Shown piece after piece: positions 27,799-36,623 of a stretch of 64,000 nucleotides of DNA. The translations under genes and the position numbers were made by a program. The notes beneath the pieces were generated by a model. The model was not told the origin of the DNA and searched no databases. It saw nothing but the letters and a program-made list of their open reading frames with translations. Source of the stretch: Halanaerobiaceae bacterium ANBcell28 (GTDB lineage: Bacteria > Bacillota > Halanaerobiia > Halanaerobiales > DTU029). Positions within the stretch are counted from its first letter, which is position 1. Every line of letters begins with the position of its first letter. The DNA is taken from the NCBI GenBank assembly GCA_037623315.1, contig JBBJJH010000004.1, positions 1 to 64,000 of the forward strand, read 5' to 3'.

Positions 27799-28608
27799 TT
27801 GCATGATATAATTAATAGTGAACAGAATTCTAAAATAAAATATTTAAAAAAACTTTATGATCGCAGAAAAAGACGAGATGAAGGGAAGTTTATTTTAGAA
27901 GGATATAGAATTATAGAAGAGGCACTTAAAGCTCAAGCTAGAATAGATAATGTATTCATGACTCCTGATTTTTTAAAAAGCAAGCAAGGGGAAGACTTGA
28001 AAATCAAAATTAATAATATGAAAGATCAAGTAAGTATAACAGTGATTTCAGAAAAATTATTAGAAAAGATAGCAGATACTTCAAGTCCTCAGGGTGTTAT
28101 AGCTCTTGCTAATGAAAAAAAATATGACTTAGAATCTCTCTTTGATAGGGCAAAAAGACTCTTGCTAATTGATAGGGTACAGGATCCTGGCAATATGGGC
28201 ACTATTATAAGAACGGCAGTTGCAGCTGGTATAGATGGCATATTAATTTTAAAAGGCAGTGTCGATATTTATAACCTTAAAGTACTAAGGTCTACTATGG
28301 GGGCAATTTTTAACATTAGTATAATTAAAGATTTAAGCTTAGATGATTTCTTTTCTTTTTATAATTCTAATAAAAATGAATTCAAACTAATAAGCACAGC
28401 GCTTAATACAGAAAAGTACTATTATGATATTGAATATCCAGATAATCTAATAATTGCTATTGGAAACGAAGCTAATGGATTAAAAGATGAAATAATTAAA
28501 AATTCAGATTATATAGTTAAAATCCCAATAATTGGTGAAATTGACTCTTTAAATGCAGCAATAGCTACTGGAATTATTGTTTATAAGGCTTTAGAAGCTA
28601 ATTGTTAA
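27799..28608 (+). CDS. TrmH/SpoU-family RNA 2'-O-ribose methyltransferase
   Basis: About 269 residues. The N-terminal substrate-binding part (KFILEGYRIIEEAL) and C-terminal SPOUT domain show motif 1 DRVQDPGNMGTIIRTAVAAG, motif 2 IAIGNEANGL and motif 3 SLNAAIATGI. It transfers a methyl group from SAM to a ribose 2'-OH of rRNA or tRNA; the target is unknown. The start is taken as TTG 27799, about 9 bases after AAGGGA. ATG 27790 abuts the ribosome site. Similar genes lie between rplT and pheS in other Firmicutes. Confidence 0.9.
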   Translation: MHDIINSEQNSKIKYLKKLYDRRKRRDEGKFILEGYRIIEEALKAQARIDNVFMTPDFLKSKQGEDLKIKINNMKDQVSITVISEKLLEKIADTSSPQGVIALANEKKYDLESLFDRAKRLLLIDRVQDPGNMGTIIRTAVAAGIDGILILKGSVDIYNLKVLRSTMGAIFNISIIKDLSLDDFFSFYNSNKNEFKLISTALNTEKYYYDIEYPDNLIIAIGNEANGLKDEIIKNSDYIVKIPIIGEIDSLNAAIATGIIVYKALEANC

Positions 28609-28657
28609 TATTTAGCTCTTGTTTTCAGAAATTTTTGTATGAATTTACTCTTAGTCC

Positions 28658-28686
28658 TTGTAAAGACTATTGTCTTATGATATAAT
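28658..28686 (+). promoter_or_regulatory. Promoter of the yqzL-pheST transcript
   Basis: TTGTAA (28658-28663), 17 bases, TATAAT (28681-28686). It precedes the small gene and may also drive the pheS T-box leader, as I see no separate strong promoter after 28875. Confidence 0.65.
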
Positions 28687-28749
28687 CATTTTATAAGTTG
28701 GCACATAAGTTTATAAGAAAAATCATACTCTTGGAAGGATGTGGTCCTT

Positions 28750-28875
28750 TTGGGTTTGACCGCAATATTTCTTTGGAGACTTTTTGAAGAAACAGGATCT
28801 ATTAATGCATATTTAGCTTATAAACAATTATTTTTGATGATGACAGTTAAGCAACAAAGGAAAAATTATATATAA
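28750..28875 (+). CDS. YqzL-like small protein
   Basis: 41 residues, starting TTG 28750, 10 bases after GGAAGGA. The product contains FLWRLFEETGSINAYLAYKQ, which matches the signature of the short YqzL family (tryptophan, LF..TG.I..YL.YK) known from Bacillus and Clostridia. Function unknown. It is followed immediately by the pheS T-box leader, so it may be co-transcribed with it. Too short for usual length cut-offs. Confidence 0.72.
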   Translation: MGLTAIFLWRLFEETGSINAYLAYKQLFLMMTVKQQRKNYI

Positions 28876-29250
28876 AAGTGATGAAGGAGAGAGTAATTAT
28901 CAGTTAACTTCTACAGGGAAAGATTGTCATTGACTGTGAGCAATCTGAAGGATCTGATTATGAAATTCACTCTGGAACTGTGGGCTGAACTATAGTAGGT
29001 CTAACCGGGGAAATAGCCTCGTTAAAAAATCTAAGTGATCTATTGCTTAGTGAATGAGTTTGTATATACAAATCTTTGTTAAAAGCAATTTAACTTTCTA
29101 GACTTGGTTTGTATATAATTCATATAATAATTATGCAAAAATTTGTAGTATACTAACTCACTTACATTAAACTTATTTTATTCTACAATAGATAATAAGG
29201 GTGGTACCGCGTAATCTCTCGTCCCTATAGGACTGAGGGATTTTTTTATG
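28876..29250 (+). promoter_or_regulatory. T-box riboswitch (Phe), pheST leader
   Basis: The T-box sequence TGGTACCGCG is at 29202-29211. The specifier TTC (28966-28968) is two bases before TCTGGAACTG, a variant of the CTTTGAGCTG motif. The terminator hairpin CTCTCGTCCCTA...GACTGAGGG with T-run ends about 29250. The 110 bases between 29060 and 29200 are AT-rich and longer than in the other two leaders. Confidence 0.92.
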
Positions 29251-29336
29251 TATAGTAATATTTTTTAAAATCTTTTGGGAAATGACTTTCTTTGTAGTTC
29301 AATAATATTTTTATGATAAATTTGGAGGTGTTTGTT

Positions 29337-30362
29337 TTGGATTTAAAACAACAGTTAAAAAGTATTGAAGAAGAAGCAAAAAAATTATTTAATGAAGTAG
29401 GAGACTTAGAATCACTAGAAGGCTTAAGAATTGAGTTTTTAGGAAAAAAAGGTAGGATAACGGATGTACTAAGACAAATGGGAAAAATACCTGCTGAAGA
29501 GAGACCTATCATAGGTCAGGTCGCTAATAAGTTAAAAGCTACCCTTAATAAGATGCTAAGCGAGAAAAAATCTGTTTTGAAAGAAGTCTTGAAAAAGAAA
29601 AAACTTCAGGAAGAAACAATTGATGTTACATTACCAGGTAAGCAAATAGAATTAGGCCATAAACATCCTTTGACACAAATTACTGAACAAGTTAAAGATA
29701 TTTTTATTGGTTTAGGTTTTAATATAGCAGAAGGTCCAGAGATAGAAAATCAATATAATAATTTTGAGGCTTTAAATATTCCTAAATATCATCCAGCTAG
29801 AGACTTGCAAGATACATTATATATAGATGATGAGCATGTATTACGTACACATACATCGCCTGTACAGATTAGGACTATGGCTAAAGAGAAACCACCTATA
29901 AGAATTATAGCTCCTGGGCGTGTATACCGTTCTGATGAAATTGATGCATCTCATTCCCCAGTATTTCACCAGTTAGAAGGATTGGTTGTAGATCATGGGA
30001 TATCTTTTTCTGATCTTAAAGGAACTATTGAGACTTTTTTAAAGGCCATATATGGGGAAAATACAAAAACAAGATTTCGTCCTAGTTATTTTCCTTTTAC
30101 AGAGCCTAGTGCAGAAGTGGATATTTCTTGTGTTATCTGTGAAGGAAAAGGTTGTAGGTTATGTTCCAGCACGGGTTGGTTAGAAGTAATGGGTTCTGGA
30201 ATGGTGCATCCTAATGTATTAGAAATGGCTGGTATAGATTCAAAAGAGTACACTGGTTTTGCCTTTGGTATGGGCTTAGATAGAATAACAATGCTGAAAT
30301 ATGGTATAAATGATATACGATTATTATTTGAAAATGACAAACGCTTTTTACATCAATTTTAG
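29337..30362 (+). CDS. pheS: Phenylalanyl-tRNA synthetase alpha subunit
   Basis: 341 residues. N-terminal coiled coil (about 1-85), then the class II catalytic core with HPARDLQDTLYI, THTSPVQIRTM, FHQLEGLVVD and the C-terminal GFAFGMGLDRITMLKYGI (motif 3). The start is TTG 29337, 6 bases after GGAGGTG; ATG 29313 precedes the ribosome site. It forms the alpha2-beta2 enzyme with PheT. Regulated by the Phe T-box. Confidence 0.97.
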   Translation: MDLKQQLKSIEEEAKKLFNEVGDLESLEGLRIEFLGKKGRITDVLRQMGKIPAEERPIIGQVANKLKATLNKMLSEKKSVLKEVLKKKKLQEETIDVTLPGKQIELGHKHPLTQITEQVKDIFIGLGFNIAEGPEIENQYNNFEALNIPKYHPARDLQDTLYIDDEHVLRTHTSPVQIRTMAKEKPPIRIIAPGRVYRSDEIDASHSPVFHQLEGLVVDHGISFSDLKGTIETFLKAIYGENTKTRFRPSYFPFTEPSAEVDISCVICEGKGCRLCSSTGWLEVMGSGMVHPNVLEMAGIDSKEYTGFAFGMGLDRITMLKYGINDIRLLFENDKRFLHQF

Positions 30363-30394
30363 TAATAACTATACTAAGTAATATTATATATAAA

Positions 30395-30482
30395 TTCTGT
30401 AAGCTTAAGCTATAAATATAAATAAAAATAACAATAACAATAAGTAAGCTTAAGCTATAAGTGGAAATAAGTAAGCTTATTT
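30395..30482 (+). repeat. Short direct repeats between pheS and pheT
   Basis: GTAAGCTTAAGCTATAA occurs twice (about 30400 and 30444), with a partial third GTAAGCTTA at 30472, separated by A-rich repeats of AATAAC type. Each unit contains the small palindrome AAGCTTAAGCTT-like core. No gene is seen. Confidence 0.6.
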
Positions 30483-30515
30483 TTAAAATTTTTTGTCTTG
30501 AAAGGTGGGAATAAA

Positions 30516-32918
30516 ATGCGAGTTGTATATAATTGGTTGAAAGAATATATAGATTTTCCATATAGTCCTGAGGAATTGGACCATATATTAACCATGTCTG
30601 GTTTGGAGGTTGATGAGCTTGAATATTTAGGTGAGGGTATTGAAGATATAGTAATTGGCGAAATAAAAAAAATCAGCCCTCATCCAAATGCAGACAAATT
30701 AGTTATTTGTGAACTTGATACTGCTGATGAAATACTTAAAATTGTAACAGGAGCTCCAAATGTTGCAGAAGGAGCAAAGGTGCCAGTTGCTAAGGTTGGT
30801 GTTACTTTACCTAATGGTATGAAAATTAAGAAAGCAAAGCTTCGAGGTGAGCCATCACTTGGAATGTTATGCTCTACTGATGAACTAGGTTTAAGTGAAG
30901 AACGTGCTAGTGGCATCATGATTTTAAATTCTGATGCAAAAGTTGGTATGAAATTAATAGACTATCTTAATCTTGATGACTATGTTTTAAAACTGGATTT
31001 AACACCAAACTATGCTCGTTGCTTAGGCTATTTAGGTATAGCTAGAGAATTAGAAGCTTTACAAAACGACATGGAAGTAAAGTATCCTAAAATAGAATTA
31101 AAAGAAAAAAATGATAATATTAACGATTTAATAGAGGTGGATGTTCAGGCAAATGATTTGTGTCCACGTTACACTGGAAGAATAATAAAAGATGTAAAGA
31201 TAGCTCCTTCACCTATGTGGATGCAAAAAAGACTATCTGCTGCAGGTATTAGACCTATAAATAATGTTGTTGATATTACAAATTACGTTTTATTAGAATA
31301 CAATCAACCTTTACATGCTTTTGATTATGATCAAGTTTCAGATAAAAAAATAATAGTACGAAGAGCAAAAAAAGGTGAAAAACTTGTAACTCTAGACGAT
31401 AAAGAAAGAAAACTAGATGAAGAAGTTCTTGTGATTGCAGATGCTGAAAAAGCTATTGGATTAGCAGGGGTTATGGGTGGAGCTAATAGTGAAGTTACAG
31501 AAAATACAAAGACTATATTTTTGGAATCTGCTTATTTTCATCCAGTAAATATTCGTAAAACAGCTAAGAAATTAGGGTTACCAAGTGAAGCATCACATCG
31601 TTTTGAACGTGGATTAGATATGGAAAATACTCTAGAAGCAGCTAATCGAGCAGCTTATTTATTACAAGAGTATGCAGATGGCACAGTTCTTAATGCTGTA
31701 ATTGATATATATCCAAATGGATATATTCCTTTGGAAATAAACTTAGATTTAGAATATGTTAACAGAGTGCTAGGTCTTGAACTTTCTTTAAAAACAGTTA
31801 AAGAGATGTTAGAGAAATTGAAATTTGCTGTAAAAGAAAACAATGGTGAATCATTATTGGTAAGTGTACCAGCTTTTCGTGGTGATGTAGAAAGAGAAGC
31901 AGATTTGGTCGAAGAACTAGCTAGAATGTATGGTTATAATAATATTCCGTTAACTAAACCTATTAGTAAGCAACAGGGTGGTAAAAATGAAAAACAAAGA
32001 TTTGAAGACTTAAGTAAAGAGATAATGCTATCATCAGGCTTAGATGAAATAATTTCTTTTAGTATGACAGGGGAAGATGCTTACAAGATATTAAAACTTG
32101 AAGATGATAGTAAATTAAAAGATTGGGTAAAAATTAAAAATCCACTTAATGAAACGTATGCTTTAATGAGAACATCATTAATTCCTGGAATTTTAGAAGT
32201 TCTATCTAAGAATGCTAAAAGACAGGTAGCAAATATGAAAGTTTTCGAATTATCTAATGTATATTTCAATAAAGAAGATGAAGAGGGCTATTGCCAAGAA
32301 CTAAAACTAGCCGCTGCAAGTATGGGTATTCAAGAAGATAATTGGAATTTATCAGCTCCTGATTTCTTTTACTTAAAAGGAATAATTGAAAATTATTTTG
32401 ACAGTATCGGAGTAAAGAATTATAGATTTGAGGCCAGTGAAATTTCTTATTTACATCCAGGCCGAACAGCCAAAATAATGATTAATAATATGGAAATTGG
32501 TTTTATTGGTGAAATACATCCAGAAATAATTGAGGAGCTTGATTTAAAAGAAAGGGCCGCTATTTACCAGATTGATATCAAAAAAATATTTGACAATGCT
32601 AGTTTATTAAACAAATATCAAGAATTACCTAAATATCCAGCTATTGAAAGGGATTTAGCAGTTTTAGTAGGAAAAGATATAAATTCTGCAGCACTTCTGG
32701 AGCTTATAAAGAAGAATGGTGGGAAGCTTTTAAAACAAGTTGACATATTCGATCTTTATCAGGGAGATCAAGTTCCAGATAATCAAAAAAGTTTAGCATA
32801 TAAATTATTATTCCAGGCTGAGAATAAAACTTTAACAGATGAAGAAGTAAATAAAGTATTTAAAAAGATAATTGGTGAATTAGAAGAATGTTTTTCTGCA
32901 AAAATTAGAGGAAATTAA
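30516..32918 (+). CDS. pheT: Phenylalanyl-tRNA synthetase beta subunit
   Basis: 800 residues. It has an EMAP-type tRNA-binding domain (about 40-150, HPNADKLVICELD, GAPNVAEG), B3/B4 editing domain (about 210-385), B5 domain (about 400-470), the catalytic-like core and the C-terminal FDX-ACB domain (about 705-800, PKYPAIERDLAVLV). The start is ATG 30516 behind AAAGGTGGG; the in-frame TTG 30498 is before that site. It hydrolyses Tyr-tRNA-Phe and completes the synthetase. Confidence 0.97.
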   Translation: MRVVYNWLKEYIDFPYSPEELDHILTMSGLEVDELEYLGEGIEDIVIGEIKKISPHPNADKLVICELDTADEILKIVTGAPNVAEGAKVPVAKVGVTLPNGMKIKKAKLRGEPSLGMLCSTDELGLSEERASGIMILNSDAKVGMKLIDYLNLDDYVLKLDLTPNYARCLGYLGIARELEALQNDMEVKYPKIELKEKNDNINDLIEVDVQANDLCPRYTGRIIKDVKIAPSPMWMQKRLSAAGIRPINNVVDITNYVLLEYNQPLHAFDYDQVSDKKIIVRRAKKGEKLVTLDDKERKLDEEVLVIADAEKAIGLAGVMGGANSEVTENTKTIFLESAYFHPVNIRKTAKKLGLPSEASHRFERGLDMENTLEAANRAAYLLQEYADGTVLNAVIDIYPNGYIPLEINLDLEYVNRVLGLELSLKTVKEMLEKLKFAVKENNGESLLVSVPAFRGDVEREADLVEELARMYGYNNIPLTKPISKQQGGKNEKQRFEDLSKEIMLSSGLDEIISFSMTGEDAYKILKLEDDSKLKDWVKIKNPLNETYALMRTSLIPGILEVLSKNAKRQVANMKVFELSNVYFNKEDEEGYCQELKLAAASMGIQEDNWNLSAPDFFYLKGIIENYFDSIGVKNYRFEASEISYLHPGRTAKIMINNMEIGFIGEIHPEIIEELDLKERAAIYQIDIKKIFDNASLLNKYQELPKYPAIERDLAVLVGKDINSAALLELIKKNGGKLLKQVDIFDLYQGDQVPDNQKSLAYKLLFQAENKTLTDEEVNKVFKKIIGELEECFSAKIRGN

Positions 32919-32957
32919 AAAAAACAGGCAGGAATTTTTAATTAAATAGTGAATTTA

Positions 32958-33006
32958 ATAATAGTAAGGATAAAGTTTGTATAGCTTAAACTAATCCTTA
33001 CTATTA
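32958..33006 (+). terminator. Terminator hairpin after pheT
   Basis: AATAGTAAGGAT and ATCCTTACTATT form a long stem with an internal AAGTTT/AAACT extension, followed by ATTTTAAT. Confidence 0.7.
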
Positions 33007-33043
33007 TTTTAATGATAAGGTATTCTTACATAATGAGATTGCT

Positions 33044-33103
33044 ATTCATAAAGTTATTCATAGAGTTATTCATAAAGTTACATATAGAGTTACTTATAGA
33101 TCT
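33044..33103 (+). repeat. 12-bp tandem repeat
   Basis: Five units of consensus ATTCATARAGTT (33044, 33056, 33068, 33080, 33092), the last two diverged. It lies in the gap between pheT and zapA. It is non-coding and not a CRISPR, since there are no spacers. Confidence 0.75.
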
Positions 33104-33174
33104 TCGGCAGAAAAGTAGACAAGCTTGCCAGTTGGGAACATCAAAGAAATTTGTGTATTTAGGAGATGAATACT

Positions 33175-33522
33175 ATGGCTATAGAGGATAAGCATAATAA
33201 TAGGTTTAGTATTAAAATTATGGGTGAAGAACTTGTTGTAGTAGGAAATCTTTCTGATGATTATGTAAATAGACTCTCTGAACATATTAATCTCATTGGT
33301 GATGAAATATCTCGAGCTTATCCTAGGCTATCACGTCAAAGAATTATTGCCTTGACAATAATGAATATAACTGATGAGTATTATAAGTTAAAAAGTGTAT
33401 ATAATAAGAAACTAGAAGATTTAAAAATGGCAGAAAAAGAGAATCTTCTTTTAAAGGAAAAATATAAGGAGATAAAAAAAGATTACGAAGAATTATTAAA
33501 GCTAATAGAGGAGGATGATTAG
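33175..33522 (+). CDS. zapA: Cell division protein ZapA
   Basis: 115 residues. An N-terminal beta-rich head (FSIKIMGEELVVVG), then IINLIGDEIS-type helix, then a long acidic/lysine coiled coil (about 70-115). ZapA bundles FtsZ protofilaments at the division site. ATG 33175 is 9 bases after AGGAG; ATG 33166 abuts it. zapA-cvpA-mutS2 order matches Bacillus. Confidence 0.9.
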   Translation: MAIEDKHNNRFSIKIMGEELVVVGNLSDDYVNRLSEHINLIGDEISRAYPRLSRQRIIALTIMNITDEYYKLKSVYNKKLEDLKMAEKENLLLKEKYKEIKKDYEELLKLIEEDD

Positions 33523-33525
33523 CAT

Positions 33526-34014
33526 TTGAACATAACAATAATTGATATATTGATCTTGCTCATGTTTCTATATTTTATTATTAGTGGTTATCATAAAGGG
33601 TTTATTAGGCAAACTAGTACAATACTAGGTATTTTGCTAGCCTTACTAATATCAATGAATTACTATAAGGATTTTATACCTTTAATAGAATCATTTATTA
33701 GTGTTGCTCCGGAATTTTACCAGTTCATTAGTTTTGCTATATTGTTTATAGGCATAAATATATTTGTACATATACTTGGAACTATTTTCAAAAGAGTCTT
33801 AGATGTCTTGTTTCTTAAACCAATAGACCATGCTGCTGGAGCAGTTTTAGGTTTAGTAAAAGGTTTTCTTGTATCCTATTTACTAGTATTAATGTTATCT
33901 CATATACCATATGCTACTTTAACAGAAAATATTAGACAGTCTATATTAGCAGCCAGGATACTTGATATGACACCATTTATTCAAAGTAGTTTGCAAAGTA
34001 TCTTCAAATCCTAA
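33526..34014 (+). CDS. CvpA family membrane protein
   Basis: 162 residues, four membrane helices (about 3-22, 30-45, 62-83, 100-125). The second half of the first helix and GFIRQTSTILGILLALL fit CvpA/YshB. The family name comes from colicin V production, but its general role is envelope-related and unclear. The start is TTG 33526, 11 bases after GAGGAGG at the end of zapA. Confidence 0.85.
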   Translation: MNITIIDILILLMFLYFIISGYHKGFIRQTSTILGILLALLISMNYYKDFIPLIESFISVAPEFYQFISFAILFIGINIFVHILGTIFKRVLDVLFLKPIDHAAGAVLGLVKGFLVSYLLVLMLSHIPYATLTENIRQSILAARILDMTPFIQSSLQSIFKS

Positions 34015-34047
34015 ATCCTATTGTACTTGCAATAGGGTTGTTTTTTT
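34014..34047 (+). terminator. Terminator between cvpA and mutS2
   Basis: AATCCTATTG and CAATAGGGTT with a 6-base loop are followed by GTTTTTTT. It lies inside a gene pair that is usually continuous and ends 48 bases before the mutS2 start. Confidence 0.82.
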
Positions 34048-34095
34048 GTGATAATAGAAGTAGCAACTTTAGTTTTATTATTGGAGGGGATTATT

Positions 34096-36474
34096 TTGCA
34101 TAATAGTATATTAGAAATCCTGGAATTAAATAAAATAAAAGCCGAACTTAAAGGATATGCAAGTACTAATATAGCTAAGGAGATAATTGATGCTTTAAAA
34201 CCGCTTGATGATATAAAATACATTAAAAAGACACTGAAAGAAGTAAGTGTGGCAAGTAAATTAATACAAGAATTTAATACGCCTTCTTTTGGTGGAGTTC
34301 GGGATTTAAGGGAGATTATAAAAAAAGTAAATAAAGGTATGATATTATCACAAAAAGAATTGATTGATATTAAAAATACACTTGATGCTTTTCGATCTTT
34401 GAGAAAATACTTTGATGAAATAATAGATAATTTAGATCCTAGAGTTATAGATAATTATTATGGTCTTGTAGTAAATAAAGGAATTAAAATAATAGATTTA
34501 AAAAGTTTAAACAGAGAGTTAAATCATTGTTTTGATGATTATGGGGAAATAAAAGATACAGCTAGTAAAAAACTTTCTAAAATTAGGTCTGAGATAAATA
34601 GAATGATTAATAATGTGCGAGATAAAATGGAGAATATTATTAGAAATACAAAATATGAAAATATGCTCCAAGATAAATTGATAACTAGGAGAAGGGATAG
34701 ATATGTTGTTCCTATAAAAAGTGAATATAGGAATACTTTTCAAGGTATAGTTCATGACCAATCTTCTAGTGGTATGACCTTATTTATGGAACCGATGGTT
34801 ATTGTAAAAATGAATAATAGATTAAGTGAATTGTATTCAGAAGAAGAAAAAGAAATATATAAAATTTTACAAAAATTAAGTGCTGAAGTAGCAAAAGATT
34901 CTCATACATTAGAAGCCAATTTAAAAATAACAACAATACTTGATGTAATTTTTGCACGTGCAGCGTATAGTAGAGCATTAAATGCTATTGAACCTGAGGT
35001 AAATAAAAGTGGTGTTATTGATATAAAAGAAGGTAGACATCCTTTATTAGGAGAGATAGCAGTTCCAATTGATATACAATTAGGTGGAGATTTCTCCACT
35101 TTGATTATTACTGGACCTAATACAGGGGGTAAAACGGTAGCCTTAAAAACTGTAGGTTTGTTTGTTTTGATGGTAGAATGTGGTATGCATATACCAGCTG
35201 CCATTGGTACAGAAATATCTCTGTTTAAAAATGTATTTGCTGATATAGGAGATGAGCAAAGTATTGAGCAAAACTTAAGTACTTTTTCATCACATATGAA
35301 TAGAATAAAGAGTTTTATAGCTAAAGCAGATAAAGATAGTCTAATATTAATGGATGAATTAGGCGCAGGAACTGATCCTAAAGAGGGGGCAGCCCTGGGA
35401 ATATCAATTATGGAGAGTTTAAGAGAAAAAGGGGCATTTACAATTGTAACTACTCATTATAGTCAGCTAAAGAATTATGCCTATAATAAAGATGGAGTAG
35501 AAAATGCTTCTGTGGAATTTAATATTGAAACATTAAAACCAACATATAAGGTTTTGATGGGTATACCTGGTGGTAGTAATGCTTTTGCAATAGCTGAGAG
35601 ATTGGGCATTCCGAAAGAGATAGTCCTTGATGCTAAAGATTTATTAAGTAGTGATGAGATAGAAGTTGAAGAAATTATCAGTGGTCTTAATCATGAAAGA
35701 AAAAAATACAAAGAATTAAAAGAAGAATTTTTAGCAAAGGAGCAAGAGGCGAAAGAATTAAGAAAAAAATATCATGAAGAAGTTGAAAGTTTAAAAAAGA
35801 AAAAAGAAGATATAGTTAAAAAAGCACATGAAAAAGCATCTGATATAATAGAGACTGCCAGGAAACAAAGTAAAGAAATTCTTAAAAAATTAAAAAAATC
35901 AGACTTCACCTCACGTTCTGAAGTTGATAGAGAAGGAAATGAAGTAAATCAAGACTTTAAAACACTCGATGATAGTTTCCTAAGTAGTAAAGAATTAACT
36001 GTTAAAGATGCAAAGTCGCAAGAAGATATATCAATTGGCGATGATGTAAGGATATTGAGTGTTGGTAGAAGAGGAAAAGTAATCGATATAGATTATGATA
36101 AAGAAGAAGTAAGTGTCCAGGCTGGGATAATGACAGTTAAAGCCAGTCTTGAAGATATAGTAAAAGCAGAAATGCCGGAAATAAAAAAGAAAGAAATGAT
36201 AAAAAAATATAAGCTTAAAAAGACCCAGAAGGTTTCATCTAGTTTAGATTTAAGAGGAGAAAGATATGAATTAGCTCAAAGAAAAGTGGATAAATATTTA
36301 GATGATGTATTTTTAGCAGGACTTAAACAAGTGGAAATAATCCATGGAAAAGGAACTGGTGCATTGAGAGAGGCTGTTAAAGATATAATAAAATCTCATA
36401 AACATGTAGATTCATATCGCTTAGGAAGACAAGAAGAAGGTGGCACTGGAGTAACAATAGTTTCTGTAAAATAG
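34096..36474 (+). CDS. mutS2: MutS2 (endonuclease/ribosome-collision factor)
   Basis: 792 residues. MutS core and lever domains, Walker A GPNTGGKT (around 340), ABC signature-like LSTFSSHMNRI, Walker B LILMDELGAGTDP, a long Lys/Glu coiled coil (about 530-630) and a C-terminal Smr nuclease domain (LDLRGERYELA, then HGKGTGALREAV). MutS2 suppresses recombination or, in Bacillus, rescues collided ribosomes. The start is TTG 34096, about 6 bases after GGAGGGG; the upstream ATG 34048 lies right after the terminator T-run. Confidence 0.95.
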   Translation: MHNSILEILELNKIKAELKGYASTNIAKEIIDALKPLDDIKYIKKTLKEVSVASKLIQEFNTPSFGGVRDLREIIKKVNKGMILSQKELIDIKNTLDAFRSLRKYFDEIIDNLDPRVIDNYYGLVVNKGIKIIDLKSLNRELNHCFDDYGEIKDTASKKLSKIRSEINRMINNVRDKMENIIRNTKYENMLQDKLITRRRDRYVVPIKSEYRNTFQGIVHDQSSSGMTLFMEPMVIVKMNNRLSELYSEEEKEIYKILQKLSAEVAKDSHTLEANLKITTILDVIFARAAYSRALNAIEPEVNKSGVIDIKEGRHPLLGEIAVPIDIQLGGDFSTLIITGPNTGGKTVALKTVGLFVLMVECGMHIPAAIGTEISLFKNVFADIGDEQSIEQNLSTFSSHMNRIKSFIAKADKDSLILMDELGAGTDPKEGAALGISIMESLREKGAFTIVTTHYSQLKNYAYNKDGVENASVEFNIETLKPTYKVLMGIPGGSNAFAIAERLGIPKEIVLDAKDLLSSDEIEVEEIISGLNHERKKYKELKEEFLAKEQEAKELRKKYHEEVESLKKKKEDIVKKAHEKASDIIETARKQSKEILKKLKKSDFTSRSEVDREGNEVNQDFKTLDDSFLSSKELTVKDAKSQEDISIGDDVRILSVGRRGKVIDIDYDKEEVSVQAGIMTVKASLEDIVKAEMPEIKKKEMIKKYKLKKTQKVSSSLDLRGERYELAQRKVDKYLDDVFLAGLKQVEIIHGKGTGALREAVKDIIKSHKHVDSYRLGRQEEGGTGVTIVSVK

Positions 36475-36506
36475 AAATTTTAAATCAAGATTCAAGTTTG
36501 AAATAT

Positions 36507-36550
36507 AAAAAGCTTATTATCTTTTTTAAAAAAGATAATAAGCTTTTTTT
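36507..36550. terminator. Bidirectional terminator mutS2/PBP1A
   Basis: AAAAGCTTATTATCTTTTTT and its exact complement form a near-perfect 20-bp stem with A- and T-runs on both sides, between convergent genes. Confidence 0.9.
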
Positions 36551-36623
36551 GAATTGCTTTCTTTTTATTAAATTTAGATGAAAATTACAGACTTTGTTTT
36601 CTTTTTTCTTTATAAAGAATCTC

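Noticed and set aside
33044-33103. Possible CRISPR array
   Set aside because: The 12-base units abut one another without spacers and no cas genes lie nearby.
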